Below, in pieces: positions 9,369-19,985 of a stretch of DNA of 64,000 nucleotides. Below the pieces are notes generated by a model. That model saw only the letters and a list, made by a program, of their open reading frames with translations, did not search any database and had not been told where the DNA came from. The position numbers and the translations under genes are program-made. Positions within the stretch are counted from its first letter, which is position 1. Each line of letters opens with the position of its first letter. The DNA is from Aurantiochytrium sp. KH105 (lineage: Eukaryota > Sar > Bigyra > Thraustochytrida > Thraustochytriidae): contig BGKB01000018.1 of the NCBI GenBank assembly GCA_003116975.1, forward strand, positions 124,001 to 188,000, given 5' to 3'.

Positions 9369-10838
9369 TCAATCGCGTCGGCTGCTCTTGTGCTTCTTGT
9401 GTTTCTTATGCTTTTTCCCGCTCTCGTGCTTGCGCGATTTCTTTTTCTTCTCACCGGAGCGTGACTTGTGTTTCTTACGATGCTTGTGACGCCCTCGATC
9501 ATCCTTGCGTCGCCGTTTGCGATCGCGTGATGAAATCGACGAGCCCGAATCGCTCCCGCTCTCACTTTCGCTCTCGTTGCTCTCACGCGCGGTCCGCTTG
9601 TTCGAGTGGCGCCCCTCGCGGGAGAGCTCACCAGCATTTCGGTTCTCTCGAGGATGAGATCGACGGTCTCCCTCCCGACTCAAATGGACATGATGCTCTG
9701 CGTCTCGAATGTGTCGATGATGATTCTGATTCTGATGGCTACGCGGGCCTACGCGCTCGTGGTATCGCGAGCGCTCGTCTCTGCCCGTCGAGAACGAGGG
9801 CGGAAGTCGCCTTCGCGTCCCTCGTCGAGCATCATTCCATAGTTTGGATACAGATTGACTGAAATCGACCTTGATGCGCCGGTCGTCAATCATGACATTG
9901 TTCATCTTGAAAAATGCCTCCTGGCACTGCTCCTCGTTGCCAAACTCAATAAAGGCATACTGGAGCGAGTCCCCGGTCTCCTTGTCGCGAATAATTTCAC
10001 ACGACTTGACTTCTCCAAAGCGCGAAAAAATGAGCTCCAAATCGTCTTCTTGCGTCGCTGCGTTTAGCTTGCACACAAAAAGCACGTTCTCGGGCGGCTT
10101 CATGTCTGCGTCAGGTAGGTCGCCGACCATTTCGAGTATGACGGCGCGGGCCTTGGCGTCCCGCGCCTTGCTGCGTTTTTCGAGCTCCTCTGTAGATACC
10201 CCAAAATCCTCATCAAGATTCTCATCAAAGCCGATGCGCGGCTCCACGCTTTCCTGAGGCGGGCGAGCTCCTGCAGGTAGACTCAGTGGCCTGGGAAGAC
10301 CGGGCGGGTCCGGAAATGGATCGTCAAGCACGTGCGTGCAAAGAATGCGCACGTCACGAAGAGGGCGGTACTTGTCGTCTACTTGGAGCTCGTTGATGGC
10401 GGCCAGAGTCGAGCCGAGCCCCTCGCCAATCTCGCCAAAGATACTTCTCGTTCCGTTGAGATGTTCGAGGCCATGATCCGTCATGGTAATTAGAAAGCTT
10501 GAGCCGTTCTGGTCCTTCATCGTGGAGGCCATGCAGACGAGGCCGCGACGGTCAAACTTGGCGCCGCGCACAATCTCGTCTGCAAAGTATTTTGAGTGGG
10601 CTTTAGTATCATCAGCATCCTTGTTCTCGAGAAGGCTAAAAACTGACTGCCCGCCCTTCCCCGTGCCAGTGGGGTCGCCTGTTCGCATCCAATAGTTCCT
10701 CTGGACGTCAAAGAAGAGGTGCCCGTCATAATAGTGCATCTTGCAAAGTTTGACAAAGTTCAAGCACGCAGTGGGACATTTTTCCGCGTACAGATCCACC
10801 ACGAGATTCCCTGCGGACGTCTCCAGCAGCACCGCCAT
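9369..10838 (-). CDS. PPIL4: PPIL4-type cyclophilin with RRM domain
   Basis: The protein has 489 residues, close to the length of the PPIL4/CYP59 family. It starts at the ATG that opens the cyclophilin domain (MAVLLETS). Residues 1-165 are a cyclophilin-type peptidyl-prolyl isomerase domain of the divergent PPIL4 kind. Residues about 240-320 are an RNA-recognition motif with RNP2-like LFVCKL and RNP1-like YAFIEF. The rest is Arg/Ser/His/Lys-rich and ends in KKHKKHK-type repeats, as in splicing-associated proteins. The family is nuclear and linked to spliceosomes and to the RNA polymerase II C-terminal domain. It shares a 1.2-kb divergent promoter region with kinesin-5. Confidence 0.95.
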   Translation of the reverse strand: MAVLLETSAGNLVVDLYAEKCPTACLNFVKLCKMHYYDGHLFFDVQRNYWMRTGDPTGTGKGGQSVFSLLENKDADDTKAHSKYFADEIVRGAKFDRRGLVCMASTMKDQNGSSFLITMTDHGLEHLNGTRSIFGEIGEGLGSTLAAINELQVDDKYRPLRDVRILCTHVLDDPFPDPPGLPRPLSLPAGARPPQESVEPRIGFDENLDEDFGVSTEELEKRSKARDAKARAVILEMVGDLPDADMKPPENVLFVCKLNAATQEDDLELIFSRFGEVKSCEIIRDKETGDSLQYAFIEFGNEEQCQEAFFKMNNVMIDDRRIKVDFSQSVSKLWNDARRGTRRRLPPSFSTGRDERSRYHERVGPRSHQNQNHHRHIRDAEHHVHLSREGDRRSHPRENRNAGELSREGRHSNKRTARESNESESESGSDSGSSISSRDRKRRRKDDRGRHKHRKKHKSRSGEKKKKSRKHESGKKHKKHKKHKSSRRD

Positions 10839-12064
10839 CTCCGCTCTTCTCCTCCCTTGCCGCTTTTGCACGGGGAGTGGTAGTCGCGCCGCACGCAGAG
10901 CGACCGTGGTCTCCAATCAGGATTGCGATTGCCTCGGGTTCCTATTTTATTTGCTGGTTTACTAATTACAAGACTTGTAGCATTCGCCTTGGCAAAAGGC
11001 CTTTTTAGGAGCTGCCGAGTTGCTTTCTGCCATGAAACTTGGATGGAAAGTCGAGGGAGAAGCCCGAGTCGCCAGTCTCCTTTGTCAACAACAGCAAGAG
11101 ATAAGCGATCCTAAAAACCTTGAGAGCTCACCACTATCGCTCCGAGACCGCGCGCCCCCTTCCCCCAAAAGAAATAACAGAATAAGAAAAAAGACCCTAC
11201 GAGCCGCTGCTTCTCCTGCAAGCTCCATCATCTCAGCTGTTATCTGCGGCTGTTTGTCCCCAGAGTCCCCTGGCCGATCCCATCCCATCCCATCCTATCC
11301 TCTCCGGCGCCGCTGCAGCCGACCACGAAAACCGCCGCGCTCGGCTCGGCCCTTCCCGCCTCTGGGCGCCCTCTCTTCCTTTCCGTGCACGGTATCCCCT
11401 CTTTCGAACGGCATCAACCCGCGGGTCGCGCCTAGAGTTCGCCCTAGCCGCGCCGCTAGGCCTGCGCGCGCGTGAAACCGCCGGCGGTTTGCGCGCGAGT
11501 TTTCCTTCTCTCGCGCGAGTTTCCGCGCGCAGGAAGTCAGTCAACCAGGCCGCGCTCTGCTCTTCGCGCGCTCCTCCTCGCGCGGCGGCTGTTTCCTCGC
11601 CGCCGGCTGCGACCCGCGCGTCTGCCCTGGAGCAGAGTCATCGGCGGGGCTGGAGGTGGTTTTCTCGTTTGTCATAACAGCAGGGGTCGACGCCGCATAA
11701 AGAGAAAGAGAGAGAGCGCTACAGCGCAAAGAAAGCAAGGCAGCACAAGGCGAAGCAAACCGAGACGTTTGCGGCGCCCGAGCCGCCACCCGAGCCCACG
11801 CCGGCGAGCGAGGCCGCGGCAGAGAGCGATCGATCGATTGGTCGAGCGGGCGAGCGAGGTACATCCGCGCTTCACCGACGTCGAGGACGACGGCCTCGGA
11901 CGGGACAGCGGGATCGAGGAGGAGGAGTCTGCGGCGATCGCGGAGCCCGAGTTCTGTGCAGAACGGACGGCGACGTGCATAACGTCTACGCAGGAAGCGG
12001 GCAAGGAGAAGGAGCACGAGAGCGGCAGCAGCAAGTAGCGCTCGCGCGCGCGCGCAAAGACACG
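10839..12064. promoter_or_regulatory. Divergent promoter region, PPIL4 / kinesin-5
   Basis: No gene is seen. The plus strand has no ATG from 11046 to the kinesin start at 12065. Notable sites are a perfect 16-bp palindrome AAACCGCCGGCGGTTT at 11475-11490 and two copies of CGCGCGAGTTT nearby (about 11493 and 11512). An AT-richer part (10920-11200) probably separates the two core promoters. Confidence 0.5.
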
Positions 12065-15000
12065 ATGCAGCATCAACAGCAACAGGGCGGCAGCAGGGAG
12101 GACAACATTAAGGTTGTCGTCCGGTCGCGCCCGCTCAACGCGGCTGAAAAGGCAGCCAAGACACCAAGCCTAGTACAATGCGATGCGGACCGCGGCCAGG
12201 TTTCCGTGTCCATGGCAATCGGCAGCAAGCGCAGCAGCAAAAAGTACAACTACGACATGGTGTTCGGACCGTACTCTACTCAGGCCGAGGTGTACTCATC
12301 CGCGATCCGCCCCGTCGTTGACGAAGTCCTTCAAGGCTACAACTGCACGGTGTTCGCATACGGTCAGACGGGCACCGGTAAGACGTTCACCATGGAGGGC
12401 AACGTCGACGACCCCGAGCTCCAGGGTATGATTCCCCGTGCCGTCGACAGCATCTTTCAGCGCCTCGAGGCCATCGACGACGCAGAGTACACCATCAAGG
12501 TCTCTTTTCTCGAGCTTTACAACGAAGAGCTCCAGGATCTTCTTTCCGTCACGGACGAAAAGAGGCTCCGCATCCTCGACGACAAGTCCCGTATGGGTAC
12601 CGGCGTCTCCTGCCACAACCTCGAGGAAATCATGGTCAAGAACACTGACGAAATCTTCGAGGTCATGCGCACGGCCATGGCCAAGCGTGCAACGGGCGAG
12701 ACCAAGCTCAACAAGAACTCCAGTCGCTCGCACAGCATCTTCACCCTCACGCTGCATATTCGCGAAACGACCCCCGAGGGTGAGGATCTTCTCAAGGTCG
12801 GCAAGCTCAATCTTGTCGATCTTGCCGGCTCCGAGTGCATCGGACGCTCCGGTGCACAAAATGCCCGCGCTCGCGAAGCCGGCAACATTAACAAGAGTCT
12901 GCTTACGCTCGGCCGTGTCATTAGCGCCCTTGTCGAAAAGACCCCGCACATTCCCTACCGTGACTCAAAGCTCACTCGTTTGCTGCAAGAGTCTCTCGGT
13001 GGCCGCGCCAAGACCTGCATTATTGCCACAGTGGCACCCTCCGTGCAGTGTCTGGACGAGACCCTGAGCACTCTCGAGTACGCCAGCCGCGCCAAGACGA
13101 TCAAGAACAAGCCCGAGGCTAACCAGCGCATGACCAAACGCACTCTCATCAAGGAATACGCCGAGGATCTCGAGCGTCTCCGGCAAGAACTCTCTGCGGC
13201 GCGCGCCAAGGATGGCGTCTACCTCGCTGAAGATCGTTTCAACGAGATGACAATGCAAATTGAGAGTCAGTCAACTCAGATCGAAGAACTTGAGGACGCC
13301 TTGGAGCATAGGCAAAAGGAGCTCTCCGAGCTCAAGGATCTCTTTGAAGAGACTTCTTCCAAGCTCGAAGACACCTCTGCCAAGCTCGAGGACACCGAGC
13401 AGGAACTCGGGCAGACCAAGACCGAGCTCACAGAGACCAAGGACGAGCTGCAGACCCAGGTGACTCTTGTGGAGGAGACGCGCGTGCTCGTCGGAGCCCA
13501 CCAGGACACCGAGGCCAAGCTTCAGGAGCGCACGCGCGAGCTCCACACCGTCCTCGACGAGGCCAAGGGTGATATCGAAAACCTCCATGCCAAGGTCCAG
13601 CGCAAGGCCGACCTCGAGGCCAAGAACATGAACGCGTCGCGTCGCTACCAGGACTCCACGCTTGATGCTCTGACCGGTGTCTCCCGGGAGGCCGCTTCCT
13701 TTTGCGAGCGCCAGCTGCATCACCATGCTGCTCTTGCTTCGGCGGTTCGTGACCTCCGTGCCTCGCACAAGTCGCACATCGAGGCCGTCGTCGAGGCTGT
13801 CAACCGTCTCGGAGGCCATGCCAACGAGAATCTCGGTGCAGTGTCTTCGCAAGCGATCCCAGCCCTGCGCGATGCCGCGAAGGCGGACTGGAAGCGCGCC
13901 GAGGATCAGGCAAACGCTCACCTTGACGACGCCAACTCGGGCCTCGAAATCGCCCGCATCGAGGCCACCGCTCCGCTCACGGCTGTTCTTGAAGACGTGC
14001 TCGTACGCCAGCAAAATGAGCTCGATCGTCATGCCTCTGTGGTTGCCGACAGGCTCGCGGCCTCCGTCAGCGATATCGAGGGCTTCGCGGTCAAGCAGAC
14101 GGCCTCGCTCGATGCCCTCTCGCAGCGTATCGCCACGGACGCCCAGAATGGCCGCCGCGCGCTCGAGGCGCAGACCACGTCTGTGGGTAACTTTGTCTCC
14201 GCGGAGCGTGCCCGTCTCGAGTCGGCGTCGGAGGCACTCATGCAGCAGTTCGCCACAATGCTGACAGCTTTTCGTACCGAGGCGCAGACGAATCTCGACA
14301 ACATGCTCTCTGCCACCAAGGACGCCTGTAGAACCTCTGTGGAAACCATCGCACGCGCCGAGACCCAGACCAAGCAAGAGGTCCAGGCCGTGTCTTCGGC
14401 CATGCAGACGTGGTGTTCCTCGTCGGCTGAGGCCAACAAGGCACTCAAACAGTCGGTGGAAGCCGATGCCGAGGCCCTTCGCGATGTCGCTGCTGAGGTT
14501 CGTGAAAAGACGGCGGACGCGGCCTCGCGACTCGCTACGCATACAGGCGCGATGCTCGAGCTGACCAAGGTCGGCCATGCCCAAGCGGCCTCGATTCGCG
14601 CCGAGGCCACAGCCACGCTTGATGCGCAAAGTGCAAACGTGCAAAGCCAAGTGGCCCAATACCAGGAAATCGTCAAGGAGGATCAAAATATGGCGGTCGA
14701 AAGTGCGCAGGCGCCGGCCACGGCTGTGGACTCGTGGACCAATGCCGCCGAAGCCAGCGCGAACGGCAACAGCGAGGCTCTCTCGGCCCACTTTGGGGAT
14801 GCTCGGAACCGCGTCGAGGGTCTCACCAAGAGTTGCAACCAGTACGTCAACGAGGAGCTTCTTCGTGACGAGCCAACCAGTACGACTCCGTCAAAAAAGC
14901 CTTACGCGTATGCTTCCGATATCCCAGCAACAGCCTCGCACGACGAGATCCTTGCTGCGCATCGCATTGCCAAGAAGGAGCGCCAAGATGCCCTCTGCGA

Positions 15001-15436
15001 CGAGGATCAGCATCAGCACATGGAGGCCCAGAGCCCGTCGCGCATGTCCGCCTCATCACGAAGTGGCGAAGAGAACGAAAACAAGGCGGCCGAGTCGCCC
15101 GCATCTCGTCCTGAAACCGAGGGAACCGCTAGGACCGAACTTGGTGAGATCTCCAGTCGCGTCGTGAACCAGCGGCGCGAGCAGACGAGCTCCAAAACGT
15201 CCATTCCTTTTCCAGGCGGCAAGAGCCCCGAGAGTGCTCAGGGCAGCCTTGCCTCGGAAGAATCGGAAAACAAGGATCACGAGACCGAGGAAGCGAGCCT
15301 CAGCATGGACACAATCATGTCCATGAAGGTTTCTCAGCTCCGTAAGGAGCTTTCCGCTTTGGGGCTCTCGCAGCTCGGCAAGAAGGATACGCTTCAGCAG
15401 CGCCTTATCGACGCAGTCGAGGCCCAACTCGACTGA
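12065..15436 (+). CDS. KIF11: Kinesin-5 (Eg5/BimC family) with C-terminal SAP motif
   Basis: The protein has 1123 residues, starting at the first ATG after about 1 kb without one. The N-terminal motor domain (about 14-360) has the P-loop GQTGTGKT at 100-107, switch I NKNSSRSH at 216-223 and switch II LVDLAGSE at 250-257. The neck and coiled coil follow (about 370-520), then a long Ala/Glu-rich helical stalk to about 900. A BimC box with T941 in a TPSKKPYAY context matches the site that CDK1 phosphorylates in kinesin-5. The final residues (about 1085-1123) match a SAP DNA-binding motif (LRKEL, GL, GKK, LQQRL). Kinesin-5 tetramers slide antiparallel spindle microtubules. The SAP motif is unexpected and suggests nucleic-acid or chromatin contact. 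Confidence 0.95.
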   Translation: MQHQQQQGGSREDNIKVVVRSRPLNAAEKAAKTPSLVQCDADRGQVSVSMAIGSKRSSKKYNYDMVFGPYSTQAEVYSSAIRPVVDEVLQGYNCTVFAYGQTGTGKTFTMEGNVDDPELQGMIPRAVDSIFQRLEAIDDAEYTIKVSFLELYNEELQDLLSVTDEKRLRILDDKSRMGTGVSCHNLEEIMVKNTDEIFEVMRTAMAKRATGETKLNKNSSRSHSIFTLTLHIRETTPEGEDLLKVGKLNLVDLAGSECIGRSGAQNARAREAGNINKSLLTLGRVISALVEKTPHIPYRDSKLTRLLQESLGGRAKTCIIATVAPSVQCLDETLSTLEYASRAKTIKNKPEANQRMTKRTLIKEYAEDLERLRQELSAARAKDGVYLAEDRFNEMTMQIESQSTQIEELEDALEHRQKELSELKDLFEETSSKLEDTSAKLEDTEQELGQTKTELTETKDELQTQVTLVEETRVLVGAHQDTEAKLQERTRELHTVLDEAKGDIENLHAKVQRKADLEAKNMNASRRYQDSTLDALTGVSREAASFCERQLHHHAALASAVRDLRASHKSHIEAVVEAVNRLGGHANENLGAVSSQAIPALRDAAKADWKRAEDQANAHLDDANSGLEIARIEATAPLTAVLEDVLVRQQNELDRHASVVADRLAASVSDIEGFAVKQTASLDALSQRIATDAQNGRRALEAQTTSVGNFVSAERARLESASEALMQQFATMLTAFRTEAQTNLDNMLSATKDACRTSVETIARAETQTKQEVQAVSSAMQTWCSSSAEANKALKQSVEADAEALRDVAAEVREKTADAASRLATHTGAMLELTKVGHAQAASIRAEATATLDAQSANVQSQVAQYQEIVKEDQNMAVESAQAPATAVDSWTNAAEASANGNSEALSAHFGDARNRVEGLTKSCNQYVNEELLRDEPTSTTPSKKPYAYASDIPATASHDEILAAHRIAKKERQDALCDEDQHQHMEAQSPSRMSASSRSGEENENKAAESPASRPETEGTARTELGEISSRVVNQRREQTSSKTSIPFPGGKSPESAQGSLASEESENKDHETEEASLSMDTIMSMKVSQLRKELSALGLSQLGKKDTLQQRLIDAVEAQLD

Positions 15437-15991
15437 ATCAGAGTTGTTTCGTCTGGCTTCAATGTCTTCCTTCCGCCACCCACATCACTTTCAATCTTAC
15501 CACCTTTCCACCCACCACCACCTGCACCACTCGATCAATATATACCCTCCAAAATTCCACTGACCGCAGCAGCAGGCGCTCGGGGACGCATATGCCATGC
15601 AGTGCTAGGCCGCCCGAGAGAGCCCCTGGTTTTGTTACAGAAGTTAAAATGCATGAACGAATGAGAAATGAATCATCCTTCTCTCTCTCGAGGCTTCTTT
15701 GCCTGGCGGGGTCCATCATCAATCTCCCTTGCGACAATCTACTCTCTCAATCCCTCTGCTCACGACAGGGGACAGTCTATTTGTGTCCTTTTCAACGGAC
15801 ACATGTCTGTAGAATGTGTAATTCCCAAGTGCTCAAGTGCTCCCTCTTGAGCTTGTGCTTGGAGAAAGGGAGAGAGTCTGGGCCAGAAACAAGACGGCAC
15901 GTAGCGCCGTCGCTGCGAGGCCTATCCACTCCTGCTCGTGGTGCTGGCGCCGCTGCTGCCGCACCGGAAGCTCGCTGAGGAGGACGTGCCG
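15437..15991. other. Intergenic, kinesin-5 3' end to K+ channel leader
   Basis: No gene is seen. The first part is pyrimidine-rich and probably 3' untranslated sequence of kinesin-5. The part from about 15840 is GC-rich and open in the channel frame but has no ATG before 15992, so it is read as the channel leader. Confidence 0.5.
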
Positions 15992-17386
15992 ATGGTGTCG
16001 TCAACGTCCGGATCCTTGTCGTCGGCCCGCATCGCCCCAGCTCCTCGGCAAAGCGGGAGCCTTGAAGCGCCACTTGAGAATGGAGCCTTTGTGCGAGAAG
16101 ACACGGACGCAAGTGCTTTGAGCAAGGTCCCTTCAATCGAGGACGATGAGCTCGCCAAGATCTCATGCGCTGGACATATTTGGAGATTTCTCGACGATCC
16201 GAGCTCAAGCAAAGCGGCGCAATGCTACTCCGTAGCTCTCATGGGTCTCATCACTTTTAGTGTGGTCGTCTTTTGCGTCGAGTCACTGCCACGATTTTAC
16301 GAGGAAAGCCAAGGCGACGAGGAAACAATTTGGGACCGCATCGAGTTTTGCTGCGTTGTCATATTCACGTCAGAGTACGTGCTGCGTCTCTTTACGTGCC
16401 CAAGCAAGTCGGCCTTTCTACGTGATTTTCTCAATTTCGTGGACCTTATTGCAATCGTGCCCTTTTACTTGGAGCGCGCTGCCTCGTATCTTTTGCTTCC
16501 TGGAGACGCCGCTGTCTTTCGCGTGGTGCGCCTTGTCCGCGTCTTCCGTGTCTTCAAAATATCCCGCTATTTGTCATGGATTCGCATCTTTGTTGTCGCC
16601 ATGCAAAACAGTACGCAGCCGCTCACTATGTTGCTCTTTGTCATGATGGTCGGCTGTGTCTTCTTCTCGAGCGGAATGTTTTTCCTCGAGAGAGGGGACT
16701 TTGATCTCGACCGCGGCGTGTACCTTCGGTCCGACGGATCAGAAAGCCCATTTCAAAGTATCCCCGCCACCTTTTGGTGGTGTCTTGTCACTATGACTAC
16801 TGTCGGCTATGGCGATGTGTATCCCATCACCCCTGGCGGCAAGCTGCTCGCTACTGTGACGAGTCTAGCCGGAATTCTCGTGTAAGTTTCCGTCCCTTTT
16901 CGTTCTTTTTTTTTGGAAGTCAGAAGTCATGCAAGTGATCGGGACGCACGCTGACTTTGCATTGCCAACCTGCGCTGTGTGTGTGTGTGAACTGACGAAT
17001 CCATGTGCGGAAAATTGTCGATCTTAAGGCTCGCTGTCCCCATCACAGTTATTAGCACGAACTTTTCTGTAGAGTATGAAAAGCTAAAAAAGCAGCGCGC
17101 AACAGCTCGCCATCGCGCAAATCTGCTGCGAAACCACTTTAAAGAACGTCGTTCAGGCCTTGAGTCCATGCAGGCCGAGGTGGCAGATCTCGTCAAGCGC
17201 GCCTCGCAAGATTTTCTTCGTGAAGTTGAGCAGCTTGCGGACACTGCTCGCGAAGAGATGACAATTGAGCTGCAGGAACTCGTCAGGGTGGCGCATGCAT
17301 CACGTCAACGCGACTTGCGTCGCGTGACAGCTCGTCGTTTCTCCAAAATATCTTCCACGGATGTTGCTCTTCCTGCTGCCAAGTAA
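15992..17386 (+). CDS. Voltage-gated potassium channel (6TM, Kv type)
   Basis: Two exons are inferred, 15992-16881 and 17029-17386, separated by a 147-nt GT-AG intron (donor GTAAGT at 16882). The splice restores S6 as GILVLAVPITVISTNF, the standard Kv S6 with its PxxV-like hinge. The product has 415 residues. S1 to S3 lie at about 75-165. S4 has regularly spaced arginines (RVVRLVRVFRVFKISR). The pore helix is followed by the filter TTVGYGD at 269-275, which marks K+ selectivity. The N-terminus lacks a clear T1 domain. The C-terminus is cytoplasmic and helical. The channel would sit in the plasma membrane or an endomembrane and open on depolarisation. The stop codon lies inside a tandem duplication. 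Confidence 0.93.
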
Positions 17387-17389
17387 AAC

Positions 17390-17422
<33 letters not shown>

Positions 17423-17511
17423 CAGCCAGCCAGCCAGCTATATCTTCCGAGGATGTTGCTTTTCCTGCTGCCAAGCAAAAGCCCACCCACCAACCCAGCC
17501 AGCCATACATA
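17348..17511. repeat. 92-bp tandem duplication over the K+ channel stop codon
   Basis: ATATCTTCC at 17348 recurs at 17440. Each copy carries a close version of the last codons of the channel followed by CCAG repeats. Copy 1 holds the TAA stop; in copy 2 the matching triplet is CAA. The CCAG units run at about 17391-17438. Confidence 0.85.
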
Positions 17512-18199
17512 TGTACAACAAATGACCTCTGCAAGCAGATACACCGTGATGGTTCTTCAGGTCATGAGTGTCAATGAACTTTAGCACGCAAGGCAGCACA
17601 CAAGCTTCCCATTGCAATGAACACTAGGTATAAAATCGTTACGAGCTTTCGCCAACACCACCTTCCCCTCAATCTCCCGGGCTTCAGCTTCAGCCCAACC
17701 CGCTTCTCACGCACAGTCGTCCCCCTCCCCCCTCGCCACCCGCGCCCAATCGCCGACCCCAGTCTTTAGTCCTTGCGCCCTCTCCGCGCGGCGCTCTGCC
17801 TGCACCCAGCAGTGAAGCTTCTCCGGCTCATCTTCTTCTTTCTTGGTCTCGTTCCTGCTCTCGCTCGAGCCGGGAGCCAAAGCCGAGACTCGAGACGCGC
17901 GCGGAGCCCGCGCGGAGGCGGCGATCGGCTGGCGCGGCGGCGTCTGCGGAGGAGGACAGCCCGGCGCGCGCCTGCGGACGCGCTGCCCGCGAGCGCCAGC
18001 GACAGCTCGCGGAGGCAGGTCCATCGAGGCGAGGCGGTTGCCTTGGCGGCTCGGCCCCGTTGAAGAAGGGGAGAGACCCGGACCCCGACCCCGACGCCGA
18101 CGGCGCCGAGGCTCGCGCGTACGCTCGCCCGGACGTGCGCTCGCGCCTGTGCGTCTCCGCTGCCGTAAATCGTAGCGAAGGTCTTCACGCGTCGTCAAG
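17387..18199 (+). promoter_or_regulatory. Intergenic and ATG-free leader of Rpt1
   Basis: After the duplicated channel end there is AT-richer sequence with a TATA-like element TATAAAA at 17629-17635. From 17620 to the Rpt1 start at 18200 the plus strand contains no ATG, while GC content is very high. The TATA-like site lies about 570 nt upstream of the start codon, so it would imply a long leader if used. Confidence 0.4.
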
Positions 18200-19582
18200 A
18201 TGGCGCGCAAGGAAAAGGAATCCAAAAGGGGCAAGTCGCCCAAGGCCGCCCGCAAGGAGGACAAGGATAAGCGCAAGAAGGAGGAAGTCGACACGGAGGA
18301 GAAGAAAGAGGAAAAGGACGAGGATGAAAAGGAGGAAAAGATGAATGCTGCCCTCGATGCGGGCGACATTGCGCTCCTCAAGAGCTACGGTCTCGGCGCC
18401 TACACCTTGGCCATCAAGGAGGCCGAAAAGGCAGTGGAGACTACCCTTAAGCGCGTAAACGAGCTCGCTGGCGTCAAAGAGTCCGATACGGGTCTTGCGC
18501 CTCCCAGTCTGTGGGATCTTGTCTCCGACAAGCAAATGATGCAGGAGGAGCAGCCGCTCCAGGTGGCGCGTTGCACCAAGATCATTGACGCTGACACAGA
18601 CGAGGCCAAGTATGTGGTGTCCATCAAGCAAATCGCAAAGTTCGTGGTCGCTCTCGACGAAAAGGTGTCCCCCACTGACGTGGAAGAGGGTATGCGCGTC
18701 GGTGTCGACAGAAGCAAGTACTCGATCAAGATCCCGCTCCCACCTCGGATCGATCCCTCGGTCTCGCTCATGACTGTCGAGGACAAACCCAATGTGACTT
18801 ACGACGACGTCGGTGGTGCCAAGGAGGGCCTCGAGAAGCTCCGCGAGGTCCTCGAGCTTCCTCTCTTGCACCCGGAGCGCTTCACGCAGCTCGGCATCGA
18901 CCCGCCCAAGGGCATTCTTCTCTACGGTCCCCCGGGTACCGGCAAGACACTCTCGGCTCGTGCCTGCGCCAACGGCACGGACGCCACGTTCATTCGCGTC
19001 ATTGGTAGCGAGCTTGTCCAAAAGTACGTTGGAGAGGGCGCGCGGCTCGTGCGCGAGCTCTTTCAAATGGCGCGATCGAAAAAGGCCGCCATTATCTTTT
19101 TTGATGAGATTGACGCCATCGGCGGCTCGCGCGAAGGTGGCGACAGCTCCAACGACACCGAGGTGAACCGAACAATGCTTGAGATCGTCACACAGCTCGA
19201 CGGCTTCAGCGCCCGTGGCAACATCAAGGTTCTCATGGCTACAAACAGACCCGACACGCTCGATCCCGCGCTCATGCGTCCCGGTCGCCTTGACCGCAAG
19301 GTCGAGTTTGGTCTCCCTGACCTTGAGGGTCGTGCGCACATTCTGCGCATCCACACCAAGTCCATGAGTGTAGAAAAGGGCATTCGCTTCGAGCTCCTCG
19401 CCCGCCTCACGCCCAACACCACTGGCGCAGAGCTCCGCTCCGTCACCACCGAGGCCGGCATGTTTGCTATTCGCGCCAGGCGCAAGGTTGTCACGGAGAA
19501 GGATCTTCTTGACGCCATCAACAAGGTCATCAAGGGATACCAAAAGTTCTCCTCCACCGCAAAGTACATGGTTTACAACTAA
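18200..19582 (+). CDS. PSMC2: 26S proteasome regulatory ATPase Rpt1 (PSMC2)
   Basis: The protein has 460 residues, slightly longer than animal Rpt1 because of a lysine/glutamate-rich N-terminal tail (about 1-48). A coiled coil and an OB domain follow (about 60-190), then the AAA+ domain with Walker A GPPGTGKT at 243-250, Walker B FFDEID with D302, and an SRH region containing RPGRLDRK. The string [14 protein letters not shown] and the C-terminal YMVYN ending match Rpt1 and separate it from the other Rpt paralogues; it lacks the HbYX motif. It is one of six ATPases in the base ring that unfold ubiquitylated substrates. The start context is AAGATGG. Confidence 0.97.
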   Translation: MARKEKESKRGKSPKAARKEDKDKRKKEEVDTEEKKEEKDEDEKEEKMNAALDAGDIALLKSYGLGAYTLAIKEAEKAVETTLKRVNELAGVKESDTGLAPPSLWDLVSDKQMMQEEQPLQVARCTKIIDADTDEAKYVVSIKQIAKFVVALDEKVSPTDVEEGMRVGVDRSKYSIKIPLPPRIDPSVSLMTVEDKPNVTYDDVGGAKEGLEKLREVLELPLLHPERFTQLGIDPPKGILLYGPPGTGKTLSARACANGTDATFIRVIGSELVQKYVGEGARLVRELFQMARSKKAAIIFFDEIDAIGGSREGGDSSNDTEVNRTMLEIVTQLDGFSARGNIKVLMATNRPDTLDPALMRPGRLDRKVEFGLPDLEGRAHILRIHTKSMSVEKGIRFELLARLTPNTTGAELRSVTTEAGMFAIRARRKVVTEKDLLDAINKVIKGYQKFSSTAKYMVYN

Positions 19583-19985
19583 AGGTAATTACTACTGACT
19601 CTTTCCTTTTTGACGTCGCTGCATATCTAGCTCACAAGCCCCTCTTGCTCTCTTGCTCGAGTCTCCCTCATCGTCGATTATCGATCTTCGAACTTCTTGC
19701 AATCAGGCGCCGTTCACTAATGTTCTTTCGTGGCGGCTACACTTGTTCTCTTTCAAGTGAAAATGAATTTCCAGCACGTGCACGCAGAAGTACCAGGACT
19801 ATCAATTAGCAGCGGCCGCGGCTGCAAATTCGGAACAAGACGCGTCGTGTCGCGTCGCATAGCGCCGCGAGTCTTCGCTGTGTGTGACCCCTCGAAGCCC
19901 CTCCCCCCCTCCGTCGACCATCGTCGGTCGTCAAGATCGTCGCCTCTGACCGCGTCGCTGAGCAAGGACGGTAAAAGTCAAGAAG
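19583..19985. other. Intergenic between Rpt1 and arrestin-fold gene
   Basis: About 400 nt without a gene. The first 150 nt are pyrimidine-rich (probable 3' end of Rpt1). The rest is GC-rich and should hold the promoter and leader of the next gene. Confidence 0.5.

Noticed and set aside
13271-14791. Minus-strand open frame of 506 codons inside kinesin-5
   Set aside because: Antisense shadow of the stalk; no domain. High GC3 in the sense gene removes stop codons on the other strand.
18185-19543. Minus-strand open frame of 452 codons over Rpt1
   Set aside because: Antisense shadow of a highly conserved ATPase; its translation is not protein-like.
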